A DNA stretch of 64,000 nucleotides, from the NCBI GenBank assembly GCA_964036195.1, contig OZ038452.1, forward strand, positions 4,272,704 through 4,336,703, given 5' to 3'. The notes below the pieces were generated by a model. It did no database searches. It saw only the letters and a list, made by a program, of their open reading frames with translations, and was not told the DNA's origin. The position numbers were made by a program, and so were the translations under genes. The number at the start of each line of letters is the position of its first letter. Positions within the stretch are counted from its first letter, which is position 1. The stretch is from Sphaerolaimus hirsutus (lineage: Eukaryota > Nematoda > Chromadorea > Monhysterida > Sphaerolaimidae). Positions 42,601 to 50,897 of the stretch are shown in pieces.

Positions 42601-44900
42601 GTGACAGGTAGTGTGTGAAAATCAGGTATTGTGAATGGACCTCCTTCCGCTTTGCGGCATGTGACACATTTTCGCAGAATTTTTGCAACTACCTGCTTGG
42701 CACTTGACAACCAGCAGTGTTCGCGTAAATCTGCTAAAGTGTGAAGCATGCCACTGTGACCAGCAAGCTCATGAAAATGAGTAACTACTAGCGTTGTTAA
42801 CCACCCGGTCTTTGGCAGGTAGTAAAACAACGAAGGGTTTCGGTGTTCTTTGTGAGACACACGCGTGACACAATATAATAAATTATTCCACGCGTCCCAT
42901 TTGAGCATGTGGTGTTTGCCAAGTTGCGCTTGTGAAATGCAACCGGCACATTCCTCTGCTTGTGAAATGCGCAATACATGTCTAAATGCTTCGTTTAAAT
43001 CAGCTTGTGTGATGGGTTTTGATAAATATTCGCTTTCACGCTTTGCAGCTTTATGCATAGAGCGATTTAGCCAATATGTTTTGACACGAAGTAGATATAC
43101 GACAGTGCGCAACAATTTTGACAGTGTTGAAAATCGTCGAATGTCGATTTCGAATGGATTTGAAGGGATGTGACGTTGTCGACTTTCGACAAACGGATTT
43201 TGAGGAGTGACATTTTGTGACAAATTGGGGTCCAAATTGACAGGCGCTTGCTGTGCAAGAGCATTAGCTGGTTGTGAAACAGGCTGTGAAGTTACTGCTC
43301 CAGCATATAAAGGTCGACTGATGTGAGTGTCGCCTTTCACAAGCTCTTCGGTGACAGGTTGCGCTTGATATTGCGAAATGTCAAGCATGGTTGATGTGAG
43401 GGGTTCAGCGAAAAATGTGGGTCCGGTAAACCACATTGTTTCGATCATTAGTTGATCAAAAGTACATCCCTGTGACGCAATGTCAGCTGGATTGTCTTTT
43501 GTAGCAACTTTGCAAATTTGAATGCAATGTTTTGACATTAGTGAATGGATTTTGGTGACCCGATTGTTGACAAAAGTAGCCAGCGGCTTTGCTGTATATA
43601 GCCAGCCGATGACAACTGTACTATCGGTCCAGAGGAAATTACTGTGAATTTTCCATCCGCCCAGCTCAGCGAGTTCATGATGTAAATAATCGATGAGCTG
43701 TGCACCAATTGTGACACCTAGCAATTCCAAGCGTGTGATTGTGAGGGGTTGACCTTGTTTTGACGGAAGTGGGGCTAGTTTTGTGCGAGCTGTGAGAAAA
43801 CCACTAAAATATCGGTCATCTTCATAGCCATATTCGTCAGGTGAAATCGCTTTTTGACGCAAATAAGCGCAAACGGCGTATCCATCTTTTGAGGCATCAC
43901 AAAACACATGTAATTCTAATGGCCGTGTTTCGGCTTTGACGTTGATGCCAAAAGAATGAAATGAGCGCGGGAATTTGATTTGACTTATGGACGAGAGATG
44001 TCGTTTTAAATCGTCCAGTAAATCATCCGCCTCTGGGTCTTCGATGAGTTCATCCCAGGTTGTGATATTGCACCTTTGAATTATTTGTGACACGCGAAAT
44101 TTCAACCGAAATAACGCGGGTGCTGTGATGCCAATAGGATCGTATGTTGAAGCCAGCAATTTGTTCAAATTGCGGCGTGTGGCTGTGACAATGAGCGTGA
44201 AATCTTTCTTGGGAGCTGGCACCGCAATGGTGTCTTCAATGTGATCGTAAACGAGACCCATTACTTTGATATATTGTGACTGTTTCGGGTTGAGATCATC
44301 AGGTTTGATTTTCTCCGAAACAATACGCGAATTTGTCATCCATTCGCGCATGTTGAAATTTGCTCTGGCAAAAACAGCTTTAATTAAGCGATAGAGCTGT
44401 ATTGCATATTTTTCATCATCTACGCTGATAACTAAATTATCAACGTAAATGCTGTTGAGCAACAGCTCCAGTTTCGATCGTTCATGTGTCTCAGCGGGAT
44501 GCATGTGAGCTAATTCCGCTTCTAGGTGATATTTGATAACAGTTGACAAAATGGATGGACTGCATGTGAGACCAAACAGCACCCTTGTGAATTGCATCAT
44601 TTGAATATTGTCTTCGTGAGATGGAATAGTGTCATCACGCAGCCAGTAAAATTTTGTGAAAGCGCGTGATTTTGGGTGAAGAGCAATTTGTAAAAATGCT
44701 TTCTCAATATCTGCTAATAACACCACTTTTCCGGCTCTGAAGCGAAGCATTAATCCGAGCGCCAGTGGTGTGAGAACTGGGCCTCGAAATAAGCAATTGT
44801 TGAGACTTGGCTTGCCTGCAGAACCATCATACACTATTCGACATGTTGTCGATCTGCCAGGTGTGATGACAGGTTGGTGAGGTAAGATGTGTTCTTGCAA
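39417..44900 (-). CDS. BEL pol (RT, RNase H, integrase) fused in frame to Env-like glycoprotein
   Basis: An 1827-codon open stretch; the true start is upstream, since the frame continues past the TAG at 44937. RT: HQPVITP, RIVYDGSAGKP, LLADIEKAFLQI, FGLTCSPS, IYVDNL near residue 150. RNase H: HVFCDASKDGYAV near 335. Integrase: zinc-binding H-H-C-C near 705-748, then catalytic D (GIDYMG, about 778), D (IWSDNA, about 840) and E (YERMV, about 875). From about 1175 an Env-like part follows: hydrophobic leader, about 570 Cys-containing residues with N-glycosylation sites, and a membrane anchor (about 1752-1775). Fusion class not assignable by eye. Confidence 0.9.
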   Translation of the reverse strand: MQEHILPHQPVITPGRSTTCRIVYDGSAGKPSLNNCLFRGPVLTPLALGLMLRFRAGKVVLLADIEKAFLQIALHPKSRAFTKFYWLRDDTIPSHEDNIQMMQFTRVLFGLTCSPSILSTVIKYHLEAELAHMHPAETHERSKLELLLNSIYVDNLVISVDDEKYAIQLYRLIKAVFARANFNMREWMTNSRIVSEKIKPDDLNPKQSQYIKVMGLVYDHIEDTIAVPAPKKDFTLIVTATRRNLNKLLASTYDPIGITAPALFRLKFRVSQIIQRCNITTWDELIEDPEADDLLDDLKRHLSSISQIKFPRSFHSFGINVKAETRPLELHVFCDASKDGYAVCAYLRQKAISPDEYGYEDDRYFSGFLTARTKLAPLPSKQGQPLTITRLELLGVTIGAQLIDYLHHELAELGGWKIHSNFLWTDSTVVIGWLYTAKPLATFVNNRVTKIHSLMSKHCIQICKVATKDNPADIASQGCTFDQLMIETMWFTGPTFFAEPLTSTMLDISQYQAQPVTEELVKGDTHISRPLYAGAVTSQPVSQPANALAQQAPVNLDPNLSQNVTPQNPFVESRQRHIPSNPFEIDIRRFSTLSKLLRTVVYLLRVKTYWLNRSMHKAAKRESEYLSKPITQADLNEAFRHVLRISQAEECAGCISQAQLGKHHMLKWDAWNNLLYCVTRVSHKEHRNPSLFYYLPKTGWLTTLVVTHFHELAGHSGMLHTLADLREHCWLSSAKQVVAKILRKCVTCRKAEGGPFTIPDFHTLPVTRTQSQIKPFQHIGIDYMGPLIYSQNGTRHSQHILLLTCFSTRAIHLESTNSVSTADTIMALNRFISRRGMPDTIWSDNAPAFKNCVKLLPDVKWHFITANSPWQGGVYERMVGLVKRLLKKACGRRCLTWHEFLTVMLDVEFSVNTRPLSYLSNTDIGAAILRPIHFLWGTPPPCYMDEKREMELDSTTIEPMRKIPKEEWDKLTDGSLYLTPSQIGKSYTLTPPRVNDVNCIDEIALNSVPEKDRDDITLLWDQIRHNREVLWYEWSRQYIDLLKDRAKNQRLKKGTINEAPKRGQVVLITDDKQPHGMWQMGRVHEIHVSSDGKIRAVTVLSSNGRRTRRSPSNLVPLEIDTEDGVEYKIDTEVKDDDNSQPSPDKGDDSQTDQSHQQSQSSQQDARRANPRRTCRYTGTYSFWGNVLHLMALTLLIQSKLANALTWTDQYHKTFNLCHKTRTGHAIQLPEKVTCHFPQVTAIEDIVVSIWTLRVQPQTTPIYRCFQQEHTIVTYMSLVGGKAMLPPEIIKNHRVTTYDCMIAYQNKTWKGEPLIKIGHALWSTNKSLHIDYCYFCHNLSNTVMNFHIEEGVVASLDRKKIVSEIQDLSHCNPQAGYCYDSDNGVSLWNATAFNKQCAFQEIGQFDAQYSQNHYIVEKLQAAFSVTWRSQQFPNNAECVPKDAKYIDQGSAFIQFLRYQLKKLKKPETEKAPLHFKLAPNLDVGVFHLLTARQQYEVDKIAHLEQKQFGSIWQQLCHIRQTQLDIIHAIVTFNPTLGLRALLGRQNLYAEWHGDILMFWDCKPVTAEIIYFQHEYNNTCYKFLPVKVTNHPHIMFVAPGTNDLITHSPIDHCLMKDHKYYQLNDNSWANENGPTNLHVTKLPIELIWAGSWKPFTLNVSGSPGVSMTDIAFSIMAAHHHFQNLQRLEQQVTRSVDYIATKSNDPKAVQAYIAGIGQGVGAYFEGVGKELGHIIHGSVTGGASALDTLLTGPLQTAVNIILIIITIACIGYIGYVYMQWRLVTGRGMLPDIKGFFRRKGRRDRSPNKWEPRPFSKEKSVSDGDVTARRN

Positions 44901-44936
44901 ACCATCTTGTGAACCATATACGGGTTCTATGACACC

Positions 44937-46247
44937 CTAGTGAAGTTGATCTGAGATGACTTTCGCGTATGTGGCGAATAAATCGGGATCTTTTCGAAAC
45001 CGTTTCAACAGTGACAGAAAACGGCAAAATGCTTCTGCATTGTTGGTTGGCAATTCTTGAATTGTTGATTTGAATGGCCAATCTACGCTATAGCGACCAG
45101 TTTCTGGATCGAGAGTAATTGATTCCAGAATTAACTGTTCAGCTATGTCGTCATCATGTGATAATGGATCATCTGTGATACCTATTGACTCGAGACTGTG
45201 AAACTGAAATAATGTCTCTTGGCCAACAGCAACAGCTGATGAAGCATGTGAACTGCATGAAACCATGAATTGATGTGGGGAAATGTCGGGTGTTGTGACA
45301 AATGACTGTGATGACGCATTTCCGCCAAGCATCAATCCAAGTATTGATTCGACTATGATCAATCCAGATGGGAGTTCGATTTCTGTTGGTCGAATATCGA
45401 ACTTCCAATAATAGTCTTGACCAATGACTACATCTGGTTGACATAGTTTGTGACAAAACTCATCAGTCATTTCGGTCAATTCAAGCGGTTCCGCGAATTG
45501 TTCTTGTGCGTGTTCACCGTACACAATATAAATGACTGTTTTGTCATCTTGTGATAAAGGAGGTGGGCATGCATATGTTGCCAAATTATCCACTGCACGT
45601 AAAGTGAGCGGAATTTGTAACATATTGCCCTTATTGTCGACGTGTTTGTAAATAGGCATGACAGCCTCGACCAAAAACGTATTGACTGTGACGGGCGTTT
45701 TTGTCGCAAACACGTTCATTTGAAGAACAACATCTCCTTTGTTTTCAAAGTTATACTCATTTGCCACGGATGCTTTAATATATGAATATTCGCATCCAGT
45801 GTCAAAGAATATTAACAAAGGGTCTGTGACTCGATTTAATTCAGCGTCTTTATTAATTAATGAAGCCTGGGCCACTTGCAAACGAACAATAGGTGCAAAA
45901 TCGAACTCACATTCTTGTTCGGCCTGCTGTCTGGTAGCGGTGTTGGGGTTACCGTAACCCGCTTGTGCGCTCAGCACCTCCACCGTGGGCCTGTGACTGG
46001 GTTGAAGTGGCACCGACGATGACATTTGGTTCGGGTTGAGGTGCGGGTACACCTCGTACCGTTTCTGCTGGAAGCCGCGGATTTTGGCTTTGACGGTCTC
46101 CATGTCCATGCCGTCCTTGATGAGGCTGGCGCGGAGCGTCGTCCACAGCTCATTTTCGCTGTGGTACTTGCGGGCTTCCTCTTGAGCTCTAGCCTGGAGC
46201 TCGTTCGCGGGCTTCGGCCATTTGCCCATGTCCAGCGGGCCGTCCAT
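44937..46247 (-). CDS. BEL aspartic protease region (DUF1758-type) to RT N-terminus
   Basis: 436 codons in the same frame as gag and pol. The catalytic triplet lies in LLIFFDTGCEYSYI (DTG at residues 149-151). The C-terminal part (ETLFQFHSLESIGI, FLSLLKRFRKDPDLF) is the linker to RT seen in BEL/Pao. It is separated from gag by one TAA and from RT by one TAG; the TAG falls inside a conserved block (DQLH, stop, GVIEPV), so it looks like a nonsense change rather than a gene border. Confidence 0.88.
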   Translation of the reverse strand: MDGPLDMGKWPKPANELQARAQEEARKYHSENELWTTLRASLIKDGMDMETVKAKIRGFQQKRYEVYPHLNPNQMSSSVPLQPSHRPTVEVLSAQAGYGNPNTATRQQAEQECEFDFAPIVRLQVAQASLINKDAELNRVTDPLLIFFDTGCEYSYIKASVANEYNFENKGDVVLQMNVFATKTPVTVNTFLVEAVMPIYKHVDNKGNMLQIPLTLRAVDNLATYACPPPLSQDDKTVIYIVYGEHAQEQFAEPLELTEMTDEFCHKLCQPDVVIGQDYYWKFDIRPTEIELPSGLIIVESILGLMLGGNASSQSFVTTPDISPHQFMVSCSSHASSAVAVGQETLFQFHSLESIGITDDPLSHDDDIAEQLILESITLDPETGRYSVDWPFKSTIQELPTNNAEAFCRFLSLLKRFRKDPDLFATYAKVISDQLH

Positions 46248-46271
46248 ATCCAGTTGATACAGCGTCTGCTG

Positions 46272-47804
46272 TTACCACCGGAAATCGTTCTCGTCCGGGG
46301 GGATGACACACACGCTCATCGGTTCCGTGTGTGAAGGCGGATACGATGGCGGTGCATGTGACGAAGCCGCGCCCGTTGTGATTACCTGAGCGTTGACAAA
46401 ATTAGCGCTCGTTGCTTTGACAAAGGCTTTATTTTGTGAATTGTTTACCTGACGCCTGGCGGGTGCCTGTCTGGTAGGACAGAACGCCCCGTGATGTTGA
46501 CCAATCTGGCGACAATAGTAGCAACTCAATCGTTGAGTGCATTGTGCCGCTTGATGGCCTCTGCGTGTGCAGCGCGTGCACACATCGCCCAAAGCTTGCA
46601 ACCGTTCAGTGCGCTCTCTCGGTGTGACGTATTGAGGGCAGTCGGTTGTGTAGTGCTCTTTGATGCCACAGAACAAGCACTCGAATTTCGGCTTGCGATA
46701 GTCAGCAGCAGGTTGTGAGGACTGCTTTTGACTAATCGCTCCAATCGCTGGAGTTCTGGGAGGTTGAGTGGAATTTTTATTTTTTCCTTGTTGCTTACCA
46801 ACATTAGCATTGGTACCAGCAAGAGCAACCGTATTGTGAATAGGTTTTTGTTTTGAAAAGGTATTTTGTGATTTATTTCCCTTTTTCTTTTGCTGTTGCC
46901 AACCACCTCCATTTTGTGGCTTTTTTAACGATGAATTTTGTGATTTCTGAACAACATTTGAAGACTGTGAACTTTGTTGTTCAGTTTTCATCGCATCTAA
47001 CCGAGCACGAGCAATGGTAGTTAATGCATCAACAAACCTGACGACTGTGAGTTCTGTGTCGTCGGTTGCAGCAGTGCGCATCGAATTCCGGTGTTCTTCT
47101 GTGACGGCAAGAACAATATTATCGGGAAGATAACCACGAATTATTCGTAACACTGCACCAGAATCGACACTTTCACCCCTTTCTTTAAGTTGATTGAGAG
47201 TTGACAAAAGGGTTCGTGTGAAATTTGTGAGAGAGTCTCCTCTTGACGAAGGTTTTTCAAGTGAATACAGTTTATCCCAAAGGGCGGCTTGTACCCGATG
47301 CGTTTCACCAAAGTTTGATTTTAACATGGTGACTGCTGTGTTGTAATCTCGACCATCACCTTTTAATCCGGCCAGCAGTTCCGCTGCTGGACCGATAAGG
47401 CTGAGCTTGAGGTATGTATATTTCATACCATTTGACAAATTAGCTTGGTCGTGAATTTGAGCTCGAAAAATCTCCCACCAAGCTGCCCATTCTAACGGAT
47501 CACCGTTATATTTAGCAAGCTCGATTTTTGGTAACTTTAACAAAGTTTCCGGTTGTGAAGGTTGAGAACTACTTCCCATATTGACATTGTTGTAAGGGGG
47601 TTGTGAAGGGGGTTGAGTAGTTAAATCAACATTAACATTTGACTGACCTTTCAAGGAAAGTATCAACCTTTCCGCGGATTTGATTTGCGCTTGGGCGGTC
47701 GCCATCCTCGATTCCAGCTCATCCATGAGCATCATCGCGTTGTTCGAGCCCAAGTAGAGCGCGCGCTCTAATTTCGCGTTGGCGCTCTTTATTTCTTCGG
47801 CCAC
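46272..47804 (-). CDS. BEL gag, main part (DUF1759 and zinc knuckles)
   Basis: 510 codons read on from the TGA at 47805; the first codon after the stop is GTG, not ATG. A capsid-like DUF1759 region carries LPKIELAKYNGDPLEWAAWW near 90-110 and a Gln/Lys/Asn-rich linker follows. Three zinc knuckles lie at about 375-442: CX2CX4HX4C twice, then CYYCRQIGQHHGAFC. It ends DENDFRW then TAA. Confidence 0.9.
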   Translation of the reverse strand: MAEEIKSANAKLERALYLGSNNAMMLMDELESRMATAQAQIKSAERLILSLKGQSNVNVDLTTQPPSQPPYNNVNMGSSSQPSQPETLLKLPKIELAKYNGDPLEWAAWWEIFRAQIHDQANLSNGMKYTYLKLSLIGPAAELLAGLKGDGRDYNTAVTMLKSNFGETHRVQAALWDKLYSLEKPSSRGDSLTNFTRTLLSTLNQLKERGESVDSGAVLRIIRGYLPDNIVLAVTEEHRNSMRTAATDDTELTVVRFVDALTTIARARLDAMKTEQQSSQSSNVVQKSQNSSLKKPQNGGGWQQQKKKGNKSQNTFSKQKPIHNTVALAGTNANVGKQQGKNKNSTQPPRTPAIGAISQKQSSQPAADYRKPKFECLFCGIKEHYTTDCPQYVTPRERTERLQALGDVCTRCTRRGHQAAQCTQRLSCYYCRQIGQHHGAFCPTRQAPARRQVNNSQNKAFVKATSANFVNAQVITTGAASSHAPPSYPPSHTEPMSVCVIPPDENDFRW

Positions 47805-48152
47805 TCACTCTTGATCTCTGTCCAGGCTTGTGATGTGATCTTGGACAATAGATGTGAATTTGTCCATAGCCGTAGACAGGTCCGAGCGTTTCAGCTCAGC
47901 TTGGTAGCCGTAAGCTTGAAGTAATTCTAATACTTCCTCCGCCGCGCGCAAGTTCACGGCGGCGGGTTGTGACTCGTCTTTGACGATTTTAGGAATCGGT
48001 TTGGATGTGAAACGTAGCACTCCGTTGCGCACTCCAGTCAACGCTCGGCTATGTTGAGTCAACGGATGAGTTGTGTCTGACTCATCTACGTTGCTCACAG
48101 GCATAGCTGCGGTGGTTTGGGCGCCTCGCTGAGTGCGTAAGCGTTCCTCCAT
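47805..48152 (-). CDS. BEL gag N-terminal segment, ended by in-frame TGA
   Basis: 115 codons from an ATG about 280 bp after the 5' LTR. Mixed charge with a helix-like middle (AAEEVLELLQAYGYQAELKR). The TGA lies in the same frame as the rest of gag, so either it is read through, or the element is defective. Confidence 0.75.
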   Translation of the reverse strand: MEERLRTQRGAQTTAAMPVSNVDESDTTHPLTQHSRALTGVRNGVLRFTSKPIPKIVKDESQPAAVNLRAAEEVLELLQAYGYQAELKRSDLSTAMDKFTSIVQDHITSLDRDQE

Positions 48153-48416
48153 AGCAAATCTCGATCGATTGATTGCTTATTAGCAAAGTGGTAGCTAGCT
48201 GTGAACGAAATAAAATAATAAAATAAATATTTCGTTTCTTGTGACTTGTACTTGTAAAATCGTAAGTAAATATGCACGCGTTACTAACGATTTTGCGTCC
48301 AAAACCGTATTACCGTAACCTCGTGCGTGTGACTCAGGCTGTGAAAAACAATTTCCAATGAAATTTCGCGCGAGACGACTTAATTAGAGTGACCAATTAG
48401 TTTAATTAGTCACCCT

Positions 48417-48429
48417 GCTCGCTGTGCCA
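48417..48429 (-). other. BEL primer-binding-site position
   Basis: Directly after the 5' LTR, on the element strand, the sequence reads TGGCACAGCGAGC. TGG is the expected start of a tRNA primer site; I could not match the remainder to a tRNA. Confidence 0.5.
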
Positions 48430-49528
48430 TGTAAAATAATACGGAACTTGTTGAAATGACTTGTGAACCAGCTCCTATTCCTAACCGAGGAAGAGGACAA
48501 ATGTGAACGTATGAAAGTTGACGTGAAGCATCGTCTCTAGTTGACGTTCCGTTATTTTATCAAATGTGATTAGTTGAGTTGAAGTGAATTGACGTGAGTT
48601 AATGTGAAGCAAATTTAGATTGTTTACCAAAGGTTTTGATGAACGTTTTTATTTAGACAATTAAATACAAAGAAATAAATGTAAATAAAATATATATAAA
48701 AATATACGTAAACAAAGGAATTAATTTACAACTAAATTAATTACTTAATTAAAACGTAAGAGAAGCTCTAGTTACCGTATAAAATAAGGCAATTTAAAGA
48801 AGGCACTTAATTACGACAAAAGGCGACAATTAAGTGGCGCGGTTGTGAATAAAGCACCTCAAACAGCGCAAGTGTGAATAAAGCACTGAGGTGACTTAAA
48901 GCACCAAGAGTTTAAACTTAGCACCAAAAACAAGCGACTTAATAAAGTGACTACGGCGCTTATTTAGATCCTAGGAAGAGATTCGTGTGAAGTTGACGAG
49001 GTTGCAAACACTGCCGATTTTAGCTGTGAAATCGGCTTTTAAGGGCCAGACCGATGGCGATTGACTTGGCGCCAATCGGTCGGCTCTAATCTCCGATTTT
49101 TACCCAACATTTCCAATTGTGAAAGTTCAATCCTTGCCCGCTCGCTTCTCCGATGAAAAGCGAGCTAAACTGGCAAGATAGTGAAAATGTGAGCCAAGCC
49201 AGACAGCATTTGAAATGGCGCGCGGGCCCGGCCCCCCACTCGGGGCGGGCCCGCCGCTTAACATAAACATGACGGCGTATATGCGTGCTGCTTGTCAAGG
49301 AAATGTGGCGGAATGTGAGCAATGACTAAGATCTAAATATGTGAGCGATGTGAAGCGCACGTTGTAAACAACTTCGCTTGAGATATTAAATGACGAATGT
49401 GAAGATGTTAAAATTGGAATGTAAATATAAATGAAATCTTGATAAGTTGAATTAATTAAATATAAAAGCGAACAAAAAGACGTTAACTTAAATATTATAG
49501 GTTTTACATTTTACGATAATGTTACACA
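48430..49528 (-). repeat. BEL 5' LTR
   Basis: 1099 bp, followed by the target duplicate GCTAG at 49529-49533. See the 3' LTR for comparison. Confidence 0.95.
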
Positions 49529-49830
49529 GCTAGTCTTGTTTTTTGTTCATTACATCCTGGAGAACGCGAATTAACAAGTGAATGCGTGCTGTAGAAACAT
49601 TTTTAGCACACACAGGGTGTTAAGTGTGAGAACTTTTTTTATCCTGGCGCCCTTGGCGCCTGGCGCCTTATTTTTTAAATGGCGCCATGGCGCCCTTGGC
49701 GCCCTCTTTCCGTGGCGCCTGGCGCCCATATTCCGAATGGCGCCATGGCGCCCTTGGCGCCTGGCGCCCTTTTTTCTGGCGCTTTTCCATCACTAGTGCC
49801 ATGCCTATGAAACGCGTAATGGCGCTTGGC

Positions 49831-50897
49831 CAGGGTTGGTTTTATAAAAATTCATTTTAGTAAAATTGTATAAAAATTGTATAAAAATTTTATTTTATTT
49901 TTATTTTATTCTTGTTTCATTTTATTTTATTTTATTTTATTCCCAAAAGTCATTAATAAAAAAAATGACTCATTTTACAAAAAATTTACAAAAATTGTAC
50001 AAAAATTTTACAAAAAATCAAAAACATGCATGCAAGGCCAGAAAAATGTTATAATTAGACCTTACATGAAAAACCTGTGACAAATTTTTCCCTTACTTTT
50101 CAAAAGTTGCATGCAATATGTATTGTTAGCTAGCTGCAAGTGTAAAGTTACAATTATTGATAAGAATGGTTTGCATTTTCAGAGGAAGGACGACTGGAGT
50201 GTGCTGGGCACATTTGAAAAATGTCATGCAAAGTGTCAATTGTCATGACAAATGTAAAGTAAAGTATCAATTGTCATGCAAAATGTCAAGTGTCATGTAA
50301 AATTTCAAGCAAAGTGGCAAGTGTCATGACAAATGTCATGCAAAGTGTAAATTGTGTATACAAATCTTGTGTTTTTGTATCCATAGTATGTTTTATATCC
50401 AAATCTTATGTTTTTGTATCCAAATGTTCACATAAAGTTTTGGAGTTAACAAAACATAATTTGGATACAAAACATAAGATTTCGAAATAAAACATGAGAT
50501 TTGAACACAATTTGCTTGACAATTGATACTTGAATTTTTACATGTCATGACAATTTACACTGTACTTCACATTTGTCATAACAATTGACACTTTGCATGA
50601 CATTTTACATGACATTTGACACTTTACAATGCTTGGGACACCCCCCAGATCCATGAATAAATAGGTAGAGACTCGAGCAATGAGACAAAATTTTACAAAA
50701 AATATGAATTTTTATACAATTTTACAAAAATATGAATTTTTATACAATTTTACAAAAATTTTACAAAAATTCGAATTTTTATACAATTTATATTTTTATT
50801 CTTAAATTTTCCATTTTATTTTATTTTATTTTATTCTTGAATATTCCATTTTATTTTTATTTTATTTTTATTTTTTTCTGAGATTTTGCCAACCCTG
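49831..50897. mobile_element. hAT-type element with TTTTATA/ACAAAAATT words
   Basis: Ends are CAGGGTTGGTTTTAT and GATTTTGCCAACCCTG, with the exact 8-bp duplication CGCTTGGC (49823-49830, 50898-50905). The outer parts are TTTTATTTTATT and ACAAAAATT iterations. The centre (about 50205-50648) is introner-vocabulary sequence, probably a nested copy. Confidence 0.85.
50205..50648. mobile_element. Introner-vocabulary insert inside the hAT element
   Basis: The left part repeats GTCATGCAAAGTGTCAATTG; the right part has the inverse CATGACATTTGACACTTTAC and ends GCTTGGGACACCCCCCAG. A GTATCCAAATCTTATG hairpin in the middle also occurs in the copy at about 60475-60640. Confidence 0.5.

Larger units (their letters stand above)
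37260..49528 (-). mobile_element. BEL/Pao LTR retrotransposon with Env-like ORF, full length
   Basis: A 12,269-bp element on the minus strand. LTRs of 1099 bp begin TGTGTAAC and end TTACA on the element strand. Target duplication is GCTAG (37255-37259, 49529-49533), 5 bp as usual for BEL/Pao. I noticed only three differences between the LTRs, so insertion is recent. Order: 5' LTR (right), gag, aspartic protease, RT, RNase H, integrase, Env-like, 3' ORFs, 3' LTR (left). The main frame has four stop codons but no frameshift. Confidence 0.95.
36709..49795. mobile_element. hAT-type MITE (GGCGCC words) split by the BEL element
   Basis: Left end TAGTGATGGAATGGCGCC, right end GGCGCTTTTCCATCACTA, with the exact 8-bp duplication GTGCCATG at 36701-36708 and 49796-49803. 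Next to both ends are iterated GGCGCCATGGCGCC words. Removing the BEL element and one GCTAG leaves about 813 bp. The long distance between the ends is due only to the nested retroelement. Confidence 0.85.

Noticed and set aside
40398..43264. Many 60-126-codon frames on both strands within the BEL element
   Set aside because: Shadows of the long gag-pol-Env frame.
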